Shown one piece after another: positions 1-11,454 of a DNA stretch of 64,000 nucleotides (position 1 is the stretch's first letter; each line of letters opens with the position of its first letter). The notes beneath the pieces are model-generated. The model was not told where the DNA came from. It worked only from the letters and a program-made list of their open reading frames with translations, and searched no databases. Made by a program: the position numbers and the translations under genes. The stretch is from Dallia pectoralis (lineage: Eukaryota > Chordata > Actinopteri > Esociformes > Umbridae). Location of the stretch: positions 14,170,459 to 14,234,458 of the forward strand of contig CM055737.1 of the NCBI GenBank assembly GCA_029465975.1, given 5' to 3'.

Positions 1-1092
1 AGCTCTACTCAAGCGGAGGGGCAGAGAGAGTGTGTTTCTAGCAAGCAGACGTCAACCTAGCTCTACTCAAGCGGAGAGGGCATAGAGAGTGTGTTTCTGA
101 GACCCGAGGACAGCGGCGAGGGCAAATGAGCTTGTGTTTCTGAGACCTGAGGGCAGCGGGCAGGGCAAGAGAGCTTGTGTTTCCCGTGACCCGAGGACAG
201 CGGGAATCTGATTTAGACCGGTTGGATATTTTGGGTAGCCAAGCACACTCCTAGGCTCCCCCACGCCTAATCCGTATAATTGTCTCAGTTTATCTTACAG
301 TACCTCGGGGTTTCGCCACTTTGGCTTAGCCTGGCTGGACACTTTGGGTAGCCTGCCTACTCTAGGCTCCCGGCCTGCCTTTATTTCACGTACACGTTGC
401 ACAACAACATCACCAAACATCATGAATGTGAGAGTACAAAAACATCACCAGGCTTTATTTCTTTTACACATTGCACAAACACATCACCAGACCAGAGTGT
501 GAATGCTCATTGCGGTGGTTGTCTCAACATATTATCAGTGGTAACCATTCAAACCTTGCGATATCCATCCGGTCTCTCTCAAGATACCGTATCATTCTCA
601 ATCGTCCAACCGGAGAGGGGTCTGTCACACTGACTTAGACCGGTTGGATATTTTGTAGCCCTAATCGTCCAACCGGAGAGGGGTCAGTCACATCTGACTT
701 AGACCGGTTGGATATTTTGGGTAGCCTATACACTCTAGGCTCCCCAGCCTGCCTTTATTTCACGTACTTGTTGCACAACAACATCACCAAACATCATGAA
801 TGTGAGAGTACAAAAACATCACCAAGCTTTATTTCACGTACACGTTGCACAAAACATCACCAGACCAGAGTGTGAATGCTCATTGCGGTGGTTGTCTCAC
901 ACATATTATCAGTGGTAACCATTCAAACCTTGCATATCCATCTGGTCTCTCAAGATACCGTATCATTCTCAATCGTCCAACCGGAGAGGGTTCTGTCACA
1001 CTGACTGTCACACTGAAAAAGTAGAGGCCGAGGTGGACATAGCGATAAACACTGTTTCAATATCTATAGCAAGCTTAGACGCCAACATAGCT

Positions 1093-2060
1093 CTACTCAG
1101 CGGAGAGGCGAAACAGCGGCGATGGCGAAGGACAGTGTGTTTCTGAGACCAGAGGGCAGCGAGCAGGGCAAAAAAAAGAGCTTGTGTTTCCCGGGACCGA
1201 GTACAGCTGGGAGGAGAACGTGTTTCTGACACCCGAAGACAGGGGAAAGGCCAGGGACAGTGTGTTTCTGAGACCAGGGCAGCGAGCAGGGCAAAAAGAG
1301 CTTGTGTTTCCCGGCACCCGAGTACAGCTGGGAGGAGAACGTGTTTCTGACACCCAAAGACAGTGGGAAAGGCCAGGGACAGTGTGTTTCTGAGACCAGA
1401 AAAGGACAGTGAGACCAGCAAAGGACAGTGTGTTTCTGAGACCAGAGGGCAGCGAGCAGGGCAAAAAGAGCTTGTGTTTCCCGGCAGCCGAGAACAGCTG
1501 GGAGGAGAACGTGTTTCTGACACCAGAAGACAGGGGGAAAGGCCAAGGACAGTGTGTTTCTGAGCCCAGAGGTCAGCGAGCAGGGCAAAAAGAGCTGGGT
1601 ACAGCTGGGAGGAGAACGTGTTTCTGACACCCAAAGACAGCGGCGAATGGCCAGGGACAGTGTGTTTCTGAGTTTCTGAGACAGAAAAGGACAGTGAGAC
1701 CAGCAAAGGACAGTGTGTTTCTGAGACCAGAGGGCAGCGAGCAGGGCAAAAAAGAGCTTGTGTTTCCTGGCAGCCGAGTACAGCTGGGAGGAGAACGTGT
1801 TTCTGACACCAGAAGACAGGGGGAAAGGCCAAGGACAGTGTGTTTCTGAGCCCAGAGGTCAGCGAGCAGGGCAAAAAAGAGCTTGTGTTTCCCGGGAGCC
1901 GAGTACAGCTGGGAGGAGAACGTGTTTCTGACACCCGAAGACAGCGGCGATGGCGAAGGACAGTGTGTTTCTGAGAACAGAAAAGGACAGTGAGACCAGC
2001 AAAGGACAGTGTGTTTCTGAGACCAGAGGGCAGCGAGCAGGGCAAGAGAGCTTGTACGTA
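1093..2060. repeat. About 130-bp minisatellite within satellite copy 1
   Basis: Tandem units alternating GACAGTGTGTTTCTGAGACC, GGCAGCGAGCAGGGCAAAAA, CCCGAGTACAGCTGGGAGG and AGAACGTGTTTCTGACACC. Units differ by short indels, which shift the reading frame from unit to unit. Related arrays lie at 4236-5140 and 8025-8750. Confidence 0.85.
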
Positions 2061-2436
2061 TGCAGAGTATGGAACATTGTGCAAATTGTAAGAACTCACA
2101 ATACACAGTCATCTTTACATTTCCTTCGTCTGTATTACACTGCTTCCCAGGGTTGTGTGCTGTGCCAATTTGGGTGTGGATTTTAAAACGCCCCCCTAAA
2201 ATGAACCTCCCGTACTGTGCCCATGCATATTGCTGTATAACCCTCGTGTTGTCCTCGCATCGCCTACACAACCCCGAGTCGAGCGGGTCAGAGTGACACT
2301 CGATCTCTTTTCACAGCCCTCAGAGTGTTGCAAAAAGGAGGAGGCCGAAATACAACAACGTGCACGTGTTTCACTGTAATCGGTTTATTATTATTATCGC
2401 TACTAGTAATTATCTGGGAGGGGCAAAAAAAAACAC

Positions 2437-2505
2437 AGCCCAGGGTGAGGCTCGAACTCGCCACCTCGGCATCTAACCCCGCCGTTGTCCTCGCGTCGCG
2501 TACAC
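2437..2505 (-). other. tRNA-like B-box segment followed by poly(T)
   Basis: On the minus strand the motif GGCGAGTTCGAGCCTC resembles a tRNA T-arm (Pol III B box, GWTCRANNC), and a run of nine T follows it. No convincing A box, anticodon arm or closed acceptor stem is seen, so this is at most a tRNA-derived relic. A similar segment lies near 5550-5600. Confidence 0.25.
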
Positions 2506-3425
2506 AGCCAGTCGAGCGGGTCGAGTCGAGCGGGTCAGAGTGACCCTCGATCTCTTTTCACAGCCCTCAGAGTATTGCAAAAAGAAGGAGGCCGAAATAC
2601 AACAACGTGCGCGTGTTTCACTGTTATCGGTCCATTATTATTCACTGTCTTTATTAGTATTTATCTGGCGAGGGCAAAAAAAGAAACACAGCGGGCGATG
2701 CCCTTGTCCGGGGCCTCTTCATCCTTCGTTTCTGAGACCGAGGACAGCGGGCAGGGCAAGAGAGCTTGTGTTTCCCAGGACCCGAGGACAGCGGGTAGGA
2801 GAACGTGTTTATGAGACCCGAGGACAGGGGAAAGGCCAAGGACAGCGTGTTTCTGAGACCCAAGGACAGAGGGGAGGGCAAGAGAGTGTCTGGGAACTAC
2901 AAACACGCCGCGAGTCTCCAGCCCTGTCCGCAACCATCAGGGTCCCAGTGACCCTAGGCTGCGTAAGGGGTTACCTAGGTTGACCCGAGGACGGCGGGAG
3001 TGAGGGGGAATCCTACGCTCGGGTCGCCGGGACCCGAGGGTAGTGTGAGGGATAACGGTGGCACGGCAACGATATCATCCTCTGGTGACAGAAATGTGTA
3101 GTGTGTGCATGAAAAATAAATGCAAAATATTTGGACAATGGACCATTCTGCTTCCCAGGGTTGTGTGCTGTGGATTGTAATTAGACGTTGAAGGTTTACG
3201 CCTGTTCGACGTCTAAGATCGAACTGTTTTCAACATTGAAAAGTAGGACAAGATCGACCTGTTTTCAATGTTGAAAAGTAGGACAAATCTGACGTCTTTT
3301 CAATTGTACATGCACCCCATGGAACGAGAGAATAAACTGACCCCGATTAGATAGAAAGAAGAGGCCGAGGTGAACATAGCGATAAACACTGTTTCAAGAT
3401 CTATAGCAAGCTTAGAGGCCAACAT

Positions 3426-6400
3426 AGCTCTACTCAAGCGGAGAGGGCAGAGAGAGTGTGTTTCCTAGCAAGCTTAGACGTCAACCTAGCTCTACTCAAG
3501 CGGAGAGGGCAGAGAGAGTGTGTTTCTGAGACCCGAGGACAGCGGCGAGGGCAAATGAGCTTGTGTTTCTGAGACCTGAGGGCAGCGGGCAGGGCAAGAG
3601 AGCTTGTGTTTCCCGGGACCCGAGGACAGCGGGGAATCTGACTTAGACCGGTTGGATATTTTGGGTAGCCAAGCACACTCTAGGCTCCCCACGCCTAATC
3701 CGTATAATTGTCTCAGTGAGCCGGGCTGGGGTGAACATCTCCTGAATCCATGAATGTGAGAGTACAAAAACATCACCAAGCTTTACAGTACCCTCGGGGT
3801 TTCGCCACTTTGGCTTAGCCTGGCTGGACACTTTGGGTAGCCTGCCTACTCTACTCTAGGCTCCCCAGCCTGCCTTTATTTCACGTACTTGTTGCACAAC
3901 AACATCACCAAACATCATGAATGTGAGAGTACAAAAACATCACCAAGCTTTATTTCACGTACACGTTGCACAAAAACATCACCAGACCAGAGTGTGAATG
4001 CTCATTGCGGTGGTTGTCTCACACATATTATCAGTGGTAACCATTCAAACCTTGCGTATCCATCCGGTCTCTCAAGATACCGTATCATTCTCAATCGTCC
4101 AACCGGAGGGGGTTCTGTCACACTGACTGTCAGACTGTACAAAAAAAAAGTAGAGGCCGAGGTGGACATTGCGATAAACACTGTTTCAATATCTATAGCA
4201 AGGGGCTTAGACGCCAACATAGCTCTACTCAAGCTCTACTCAAGCTGAGAGGCGAAAACAGCGGCGATGGCGAAGGACAGTGTGTTTCTGAGACCAGAGG
4301 GCAGCGAGCAGGGCAAAAAAAGAGCTTGTGTTTCCCGGGAGCCGAGTACAGCTGGGAGGAGAACGTGTTTCTGACACCCAAAGACAGGGGGAAAGGCCAG
4401 GGACAGTGTGTTTCTAAGACCAGAGGGCAGCGAGCAGGGCAAAATGAGCTTGTGTTTCCCGGCACCCGAGTACAGCTGGGAGGAGAACGTGTTTCTGACA
4501 CCCAAAGACAGGAAAGGCCAGGGACAGTGTGTTTCTGAGACCAGAAAAGGACAGTGAGACCAGCAAAGGACAGTGTGTTTCTGAGCCCAGAGGTCAGCGA
4601 GCAGGGCAAAAAGAGCTTGTGTTTCCCGGGAGCCGAGTACAGCTGGGAGGAGAACGTGTTTCTGACACCCAAAAAAGACAGCGGCGATGGCGAAGGACAG
4701 TGTGTTTCTGAGAACAGCAGGGCAAAAAAGAAGGACAGCTGAGACCCCAGGGACAGTGTGTTTCTGAGACAGAAAAGGACAGTGAGACCAGCAAAGGACA
4801 GTGTGTTTCTGAGACCAGAGGGCAGCGAGAGCAGGGCAGAAGAAAAAGAGCTTGTGTTTCCCGGCACCCGAGTACAGCTGGGAGGAGAACGTGTTTCTGA
4901 CACCAGAAGACAGGGGAAAGGCCTAGGACAGTGTGTTTCTGAGCCCAGAGGTCAGCGAGCAGGGCAAAAAAGAGCTTGTGTTTCCCGGGAGCCGAGTACA
5001 GCTGGGAGGAGAACGTGTTTCTGACACCCGAAGACAGCGGCGATGGCGAAGGACAGTGTGTTTCTGAGAACAGAAAAGGACAGTGAGACCAGCAAAGGAC
5101 AGTGTGTTTCTGAGACCAGAGGGCAGCGAGCAGGGCAAGAGAGCTTGTACGTATGCAGAGTATGGAACATTGTGCAAATTGTAAGAACTCACAATACACA
5201 GTCATCTTTACATTTCCTTCGTCTGTATTACACTGCTTCCCAGGGTTGTGTGCTGTGCCAATTTGGGTGTGGATTTTAAAACGCCCCCCTAAAATGAACC
5301 TCCCGTACTGTGCCCATGCATATTGCTGTATAACCCTCGTGTTGTCCTCGCATCGCCTACACACCCCGAGTCGAGCGGGTCAGAGTGACACTCGATCTCT
5401 TTTCACAGCCCTCAGAGTGTTGCAAAAAGGAGGAGGCCGAAATACAACAACGTGCACGTGTTTCACTGTAATCGGTTTATTATTATCATCGCTGTTAGTA
5501 ATTATCTGGTAGGGAAAAAAAAAAAACACCTCGGCATCTAACCCCGGGCGTACACAGGCTCGAACTCGCCACCTCGGCATCTAACCCAGCCGTTGTCCTC
5601 GCATCTTGCGTACACACACCCGAGTCGAGCGGGTCAGAGAGACCCTTGATCTCTTTTCACAGCCCTCAGAGTATTGCCAGAAAAGAGGAGCCCGAAATAC
5701 AAAGACGAGCGCGCGTTTCACGGTCGTCCATCTATTATCACTGTCTTTATTAGTATTTATTGGCGAGGGCGAAAAGAAACACAGCGGGGATGCCCTCGTC
5801 CGGGGCCTCTTCATCCTTCGTTTCTGAGACCCGAGGACAGCGGGCAGGGCAAGAGAGCTTGTGTTTCCCAGGACCCGAGGACAGCGGGTAGGAGAACGTG
5901 TTTATGAGACCCGAGGACAGGGGGAAAGGCCAAGGACAGCGTGTTTCTGAGACCCAAGGACAGAGGGGAGGGCAAGAGAGTGTCTGGGAACTACAAACAC
6001 GCCGCGAGTCTCCAGCCCTGTCCGCAACCATCAGGGTCCCAGTGACCCTAGGCTGCGTAAGGGGTTACCTAGGTTGACCCGAGGACGGCGGGAGTGAGGG
6101 GGAATCCTACGCTCGGGTCGCCGGGACCCGAGGGTAGTGTGAGGGATAACGCTGGCACGGCAACGATATCATCCTCTGGTGACAGAAATGTGTAGTGTGT
6201 GCATGAAAAACAAATGCAAAATATTTGGACAATGGACCATTCTGCTTCCCAGGGTTGTGTGCTGTGGATTGTAATTAGACGTTGAAGGTTTACGCCTGTT
6301 CGACGTCTAATATCGAACTGTTTTCAACATTGAAAAGTAGGACAAGATCGACCTGTTTTCAATGTTGAAAAGTAGGACAAATCTGACGTCTTTTCAATTG

Positions 6401-6519
6401 TACATGCACCCCATGGAACGAGAGAATAAACTGACCCCGATCAGATAGAAAGAAGAGGCCGAGGTGAACATAGCGATAAACACTGTTTCAAGATCTATAG
6501 CAAGCTTAGAGGCCAACAT
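3426..6519. repeat. Higher-order satellite, copy 2
   Basis: Complete unit of about 3094 bp, starting at the same AGCTCTACTCAAGCGGAG motif as the window start. It is near-identical to copy 1 over most of its length, with small indels in the subrepeat arrays, which points to recent tandem duplication. Confidence 0.85.
4236..5140. repeat. About 130-bp minisatellite within satellite copy 2
   Basis: Same subrepeat as at 1093-2060, with a different number and order of units; one unit near 4710-4750 is rearranged. Confidence 0.85.
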
Positions 6520-6894
6520 AGCTCTACTCAAGCGGAGAGGGCAGAGAGAGTGTGTTTCCTAGCAAGCTAAGACGTCAACCTAGCTCTACTCAAGCGGAGA
6601 GGGCAGAGAGAGTGTGTTTCTGAGACCCGAGGACAGCGGCGAGGGCAAATGAGCTTGTGTTTCTGAGACCTGAGGGCAGCGGGCAGGGCAAGAGGGCTTG
6701 TGTTTCCCGGGACCCGAGGACAGCGGGGAATCTGACTTAGACCGGTTGGATATTTTGGGTAGCCAAGCACACTCTAGGCTCCCCACGCCTAATCCGTATC
6801 ATTTTCTCTGTGACCGGGCTGGGGTGAACATCTCCCGAATCCGTGTACAGTACCTCGGGGGTTTCGCCACTTTGGCTTAGCCTGGCTGGACACT

Positions 6895-7900
6895 TTGGGT
6901 AGCCTGCCTACTCTAGGCTCCCCGGCCTGCCTTTATTTCACGTACACGTTGCACAACAACATCACCAAACATCATGAATGTGAGAGTACAAAAACATCAC
7001 CAAGCTTTATTTCACGTACACGTTGCACAAACACATCACCAGACCAGAGTGTGAATGCTCATTGCGGTGGTTGTCTCACACATATTATCAGTGGTAACCA
7101 TTCAAACCTTGCATATCCATCCGGTCTCTCAAGATACCGTATCATTCTCAATCGTCCAACCGGAGAGGGGTCTGTCACACTGACTTAGACCGGTTGGATA
7201 TTTTGCAATCGTCCAACCGGAGAGGGGTCAGTCACTCTGACTTAGACCGGTTGGATATTTTGGGTAGCCTACACACTCTAGGCTCCCCAGCCTGCCTTTA
7301 TTTCACGTACTTGTTGCACAACGACATCACCAAAAATCATGAATGTGAGAGTACAAAAACATCACCAAGCTTTATTTCACGTACACGTTGCACAAACACA
7401 TCACCAGACCAGAGTGTGAATGCTCATTGCGGTGGTTGTCTCACACATATTATCAGTGGTAACCATTCAAACCTTGCATATCCATCCGGTCTCTCAAGAT
7501 ACCGTATCATTCTCAATCGTCCAACCGGAGAGGGGTCTGTCACACTGACTTAGACCGGTTGGATATTTTGCAATCGTCCAACCGGAGAGGGGTCAGTCAC
7601 TCTGACTTAGACCGGTTGGATATTTTGGGTAGCCTACCCACTCTAGTCTCCCCAGCCTGCCTTTATTTCACGTACTTGTTGCACAACGACATCACCAAAA
7701 ATCATGAATGTGAGAGTACAAAAACATCACCAAGCTTTATTTCACGTACACGTTGCACAAACACATCACCAGACCAGAGTGTGAATGCTCATTGCGGTGG
7801 TTGTCTCACACATATTATCAGTGGTAACCATTCAAACCTTGCGTATCCATCCGGTCTCTCAAGATACCGTATCATTCTCAATCGTCCAACCGGAGAGGGT
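6895..7900. repeat. About 365-bp tandem subrepeat
   Basis: Three head-to-tail copies of a block that starts near CTTTGGGTAGCCT, contains the two ACATCACCA tracts and GTGAATGCTCATTGCGGTGG, and ends with CGTCCAACCGGAGAGGGG. The related block occurs about twice in copy 1 (340-1000) and once in copy 2 (3830-4130). It reads open in one frame for over 100 codons, but only as a repeat. Confidence 0.85.
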
Positions 7901-8024
7901 TCTGTCACACTGACTGTCACACTGAAAAAAAGTAGAGGCCGAGGTGGACATAGCGATAAACACTGTTTCAATATCTATAGCAAGCTTAGACGCCAACATA
8001 GCTCTACTCAAGCGGAGAGGCGAA

Positions 8025-8750
8025 AACAGCGGCGATGGCGAAGGACAGTGTGTTTCTGAGACCAGAGGGCAGCGAGCAGGGCAAAAAAAGAGCTTGTGTT
8101 TCCCGGGAGCCGAGTACAGCTGGGAGGAGAACGTGTTTCTGACACCCGAAGACAGGGGGAAAGGCCAGGGACAGTGTGTTTCTAAGACCAGAGGGCAGCG
8201 AGCAGGGCAAAAATGAGCTTGTGTTTCCCGGCACCCGAGTACAGCTGGGAGGAGAACGTGTTTCTGACACCCAAAGACAGCGGCGATGGCGAAGGACAGT
8301 GTGTTTCTGAGACCAGAAAAGGACAGTGAGACCAGCAAAGGACAGTGTGTTTCTGAGACCAGAGGGCAGCGAGCAGGGCAAAAAAGAGTTTGTGTTTCTC
8401 GGGAGCCGAGAACAGCTGGGAGGAGAACGTGTTTCTGACACCAGAAGACAGGGGGAAAGGCCAAGGACAGTGTGTTTTTGAGCCCAGAGGTCAGCGAGCA
8501 GGGCAAAAAAGAGCTTGTGTTTCCTGGCACCCGAGTACAGCTGGGAGGAGAACGTGTTTCTGACACCCAAAGACAGGGGGAAAGGCCCGGGACAGTGTGT
8601 TTCTGAGACCAGAAAAGGACAGTGAGACCACCAAAGGACAGTGTGTTTCTGAGACCAGAGGGCAGCGAGCAGGGCAAAAAAGAGTTTGTGTTTCTCGGGA
8701 GCCGAGAACAGCTGGGAGGAGAACGTGTTTCAGAGACCCGAAGACAGCGG
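8025..8750. repeat. About 130-bp minisatellite within satellite copy 3
   Basis: Same subrepeat as at 1093-2060. It runs to the end of the satellite domain, where it joins the GGGACCCGAGG tail directly. Confidence 0.85.
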
Positions 8751-8870
8751 GGGCTGCGTTAGGGTTACACAGGTTGACCCGAGGACGGCGGGAGTGAGGG
8801 GAAATCCTACGCTCGGGTCGCCGGGACCCGAGGGTAGTGTGAGGGTTAAGGACAGGGATTTATCCAGTTT

Positions 8871-8935
8871 GGAAAGTTAGATCAGTTGGTTAGACAGTTT
8901 TGCAAAGATTGCATCTTGATTACTGTACTGGCTTA
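8871..8935 (+). pseudogene. tRNA-Ile relic 1
   Basis: It aligns to the intact tRNA-Ile of the same array: GTTAGATCAGTTGGTTAGA against GTTAGCTCAGTTGGTTAGA at the 5' side, and GTACTGGC at the 3' side. The anticodon and T arms are degraded and about 9 nt are missing (65 nt against 74). It cannot fold as a tRNA. Confidence 0.65.
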
Positions 8936-8999
8936 CCACTTTTCTACAGTGAATTAGCTGAACAAAGAACATACGAATGAGTAGCTATACGAATAAGTA

Positions 9000-9317
9000 G
9001 TGTGTCCCTCAGCAATACATTCAACAGGTTCTGAGCACATTAAACAGGTTGCCAAACAATTATTTGAAAGCGTCCTTACCAAAAAGTTCCATACTCGTTT
9101 TGAATCTTCAGGCATTTCAACCAATGGCATTGAATGCACCTGGCTCCAGAGGCTGAACTACACAGCAGATAGCCTGGACCAGGAAATATGTGGACATTCA
9201 TTCACAGATAGCGGGAACACAGATTTTGGCAGATGTTCCAAAATGGACAAGACGTCTTTTGTTAAAATGTCCCTTGCTCACCAAAACATTCTACAAGTTG
9301 ATTTTATTGTTGAGTAG
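9000..9317 (+). other. Last-exon-like ORF, copy 1 (long form)
   Basis: Unidentified open frame of about 105 codons containing FESVLTKKFHTRF, ECTWLQRLNY and KMDKTSFVKM. It ends in TAG at 9315-9317, with AATAAA only 10 nt later (9328-9333), as expected of a terminal coding exon. A splice-acceptor-like tract (GTGTGTCCCTCAG) lies near its 5' end. The sequence occurs six times in the array with a few coding differences (His/Leu, Gly/Val). I do not recognise the protein. It could be a duplicated 3' end of a gene lying elsewhere, or chance open sequence held open by recent duplication. Confidence 0.4.
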
Positions 9318-9450
9318 ATTTTCATTGAATAAACTGCGGTTCACTGTTTCTGCAAAGATCCGGCGGGCAAAATCCGTGCCCCCTCTCAATCAACAGTGGG
9401 TTTTCCCAAAATGACTTAGACTCTTTTAAGGACAGGGATTTGTCCAGTTT

Positions 9451-9515
9451 GGAAAGTTAGATCAGTTGGTTAGACAGTTTTGCAAAGATTGCATCTTGAT
9501 TACTGTACTGGCTTA
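9451..9515 (+). pseudogene. tRNA-Ile relic 2
   Basis: Same sequence as the relic at 8871-8935: D-arm region conserved, B box lost, and 3' acceptor half GTACTGGC kept. Confidence 0.65.
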
Positions 9516-9566
9516 CCACTTTTCTACAGTGAATTAGCTGAACAAAGAACATACGAATAAGTAATT

Positions 9567-9848
9567 GTGTGTCCCTCAGCAATACATTCAACAGGTTCTG
9601 AGCACATTAAACAGGTTGCCAAACAATTATTTGAAAGCGTCCTTACCAAAAAGTTCCATACTCGTTTTGAATCTTCAGGCATTTCAACCAATGGCATTGA
9701 ATGCACCTGGCTCCAGAGGCTGAACTACACAGCAGATAGCCTGGACCAGGAAATATGTGGACATTCATTCACAGATAGCGGGAACACAGATTTTGTCAGA
9801 TGTTCCAAAATGGACAAGACGTCTTTTGTTAAAACAGTCTGCATTTGA
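9567..9848 (+). other. Last-exon-like ORF, copy 2 (short form)
   Basis: Same ORF as copy 1 up to DKTSFVK, then it diverges to a TGA stop at 9846-9848 and lacks the AATAAA tail. The downstream sequence leads into the tRNA-Ile gene. Confidence 0.35.
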
Positions 9849-9977
9849 AGTCCAGACCTATTAGGTTTTATTTCTTGGAAAGCGGAAGCTTATACGGCTT
9901 AGAAACTCTTTTTACACTTTTCAAACAAGTGCTAACTGTCACTATGGCCAGCCATGTTAATTCTGGAAATCAGGTCT

Positions 9978-10051
9978 GGCCGGTTAGCTCAGTTGGTTAG
10001 AGCGTCGTGCTAATAACGCGAAGGTCGCGGGTTCGATACCCGTACTGGCCA
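9978..10051 (+). tRNA. tRNA-Ile (anticodon AAU)
   Basis: 74-nt cloverleaf read by eye. Acceptor GGCCGGT pairs with ACTGGCC (one G-U) and is followed by discriminator A. D arm is GCTC/GAGC with loop AGTTGGTTA. Anticodon stem TCGTG/CGCGA closes loop CTAATAA, giving anticodon AAT. T arm is GCGGG, loop TTCGATA, CCCGT. A and B boxes are intact; position 60 of the T loop is A rather than the usual pyrimidine. No intron is seen. A T5 terminator follows 6 nt after the 3' end. Confidence 0.95.
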
Positions 10052-10057
10052 TCACTG

Positions 10058-10062
10058 TTTTT
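10058..10062 (+). terminator. Pol III terminator (T5)
   Basis: Run of five T just downstream of the tRNA-Ile 3' end, the usual vertebrate RNA polymerase III stop. Confidence 0.75.
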
Positions 10063-10131
10063 CCATCTAATACCTTCTTTCAAATGAACACAGATGCATT
10101 AACATTCCCGCTCAGAATGACTTAACGTCAA

Positions 10132-10527
10132 ATGTTTTTGTGTCCCTCAGCAATACATTCAACAGGTTCTGAGCACATTAAACGGGTTTGGAACACATAT
10201 TTTTTTTTTAGTCAATTCAATGAAAATGCAAACACTATGTCAGTCAATGGCAATGACTCTGCCAAACAATTATTTGAAAGCGTCCTTACCAAAAAGTTCC
10301 ATACTCGTTTTGAATCTTCAGGCATTTCAACCAATGGCATTGAATGCACCTGGCTCCAGAGGCTGAACTACACAGCAGATAGCCTGGACCAGGAAATATG
10401 TGGACTTTCATTCACAGATAGCGGGAACACAGATTTTGTCAGATGTTCCAAAATGGACAAGACGTCTTTTGTTAAAATGTCCCTTGCTCACCAAAACATT
10501 CTACAAGTTGATTTTATTGTTGAGTAG
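10132..10527 (+). other. Last-exon-like ORF, copy 3 (long form with insert)
   Basis: Long form with the TAG stop and AATAAA just after it. An extra segment near 10193-10260 contains a T/A-rich tract and ACACTATGTCAG, which looks like an alternative splice acceptor, ahead of the conserved part. Confidence 0.35.
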
Positions 10528-10660
10528 ATTTTCATTGAATAAACTGCGGTTCACTGTTTCTGCCAAAATCCGGCCAGCAAAATCCGTGCCCCCTCTCAAT
10601 CAACAGTGGGTTTTCCCAAAATGACTTAGACTCTTTTAAGGACAGGGATTTGTCCAGTTT

Positions 10661-10725
10661 GGAAAGTTAGATCAGTTGGTTAGACAGTTTTGCAAAGATT
10701 GCATCTTGATTACTGTACTGGCTTA
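10661..10725 (+). pseudogene. tRNA-Ile relic 3
   Basis: Same decayed tRNA-Ile as the other relics. It lies upstream of the second intact tRNA, and the degradation pattern is identical, so it was amplified with the array. Confidence 0.65.
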
Positions 10726-10789
10726 CCACTTTTCTACAGTGAATTAGCTGAACAAAGAACATACGAATAAGTAGCTATACGAATAAGTA

Positions 10790-11071
10790 GTGTGTCCCTC
10801 AGCAATACATTCAACAGGTTCTGAGCACATTAAACAGGTTGCCAAACAATTATTTGAAAGCGTCCTTACCAAAAAGTTCCATACTCGTTTTGAATCTTCA
10901 GGCATTTCAACCAATGGCATTGAATGCACCTGGCTCCAGAGGCTGAACTACACAGCAGATAGCCTGGACCAGGAAATATGTGGACATTCATTCACAGATA
11001 GCGGGAACACAGATTTTGTCAGATGTTCCAAAATGGACAAGACGTCTTTTGTTAAAACAGTCTGCATTTGA
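10790..11071 (+). other. Last-exon-like ORF, copy 4 (short form)
   Basis: Short form, as copy 2: it diverges after DKTSFVK and leads into the second tRNA-Ile gene. Confidence 0.35.
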
Positions 11072-11200
11072 AGTCCAGACCTATTAGGTTTTATTTCTTG
11101 GAAAGCGGAAGCTTATACGGCTTAGAAACTCTTTTTACACTTTTCAAACAAGTGCTAACTGTCACTATGGCCAGCCATGTTAATTCTGGAAATCAGGTCT

Positions 11201-11274
11201 GGCCGGTTAGCTCAGTTGGTTAGAGCGTCGTGCTAATAACGCGAAGGTCGCGGGTTCGATACCCGTACTGGCCA
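11201..11274 (+). tRNA. tRNA-Ile (anticodon AAU), second copy
   Basis: Identical in all 74 positions to the copy at 9978-10051, with the same AAT anticodon and intact A and B boxes. It lies 1223 bp downstream at the same place in the next array unit and is followed at once by its own T5 run. Confidence 0.95.
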
Positions 11275-11280
11275 TCACTG

Positions 11281-11285
11281 TTTTT
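11281..11285 (+). terminator. Pol III terminator (T5)
   Basis: Five T residues 6 nt after the second tRNA-Ile. Confidence 0.75.
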
Positions 11286-11454
11286 CTATCTAATACCTTC
11301 TTTCAAATGAACACAGATGCATTAACATTCCCGCTCAGAATGACTTAACGTCAAATGTTTTTGTGTCCCTCAGCAATACATTCAACAGGTTCTGAGCACA
11401 TTAAACGGGTTTGGAACACATATTTTTTTAGTAGTCAATGAAAATGCAAACACT

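Larger units (their letters stand above)
1..3425. repeat. Higher-order satellite, copy 1 (cut by window edge)
   Basis: First copy of a long tandem unit. Its blocks recur in the same order about 3.1 kb later: the GAGACCCGAGGACAGCGG block, the block rich in ACATCACCA, the 130-bp minisatellite, a stretch with TCGAGCGGGTCAGAG, and a tail with AACGATATCATCCTCTGG. This copy is longer than the next because the block around 620-720 is partly duplicated. No stop-free frame in it looks like a gene: open frames occur in several overlapping frames and merely translate the repeat. Confidence 0.85.
6520..8846. repeat. Higher-order satellite, copy 3 (partial)
   Basis: Third unit. It has an internal expansion of the ACATCACCA block and lacks the 2.1-2.9 kb middle part of the other copies. 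It ends at the motif GGGACCCGAGGGTAGTGTGAGGG, after which the sequence switches abruptly to the tRNA-containing array (junction at about 8847). Copies 1 and 2 continue with a different sequence at the same point, so this is a true recombination or insertion junction. Confidence 0.8.

Noticed and set aside
1008..2099. Minus-strand open frame of 363 codons
   Set aside because: It translates the 130-bp minisatellite; overlapping frames are also open, the product is a periodic Pro/Ser/Cys/Leu string, and no start or splice context supports a gene.
4594..5364. Minus-strand open frame of 256 codons (and the related ones at 1573-2271 and 7859-8677)
   Set aside because: Same repeat translation as above; the frame switches between units through indels.
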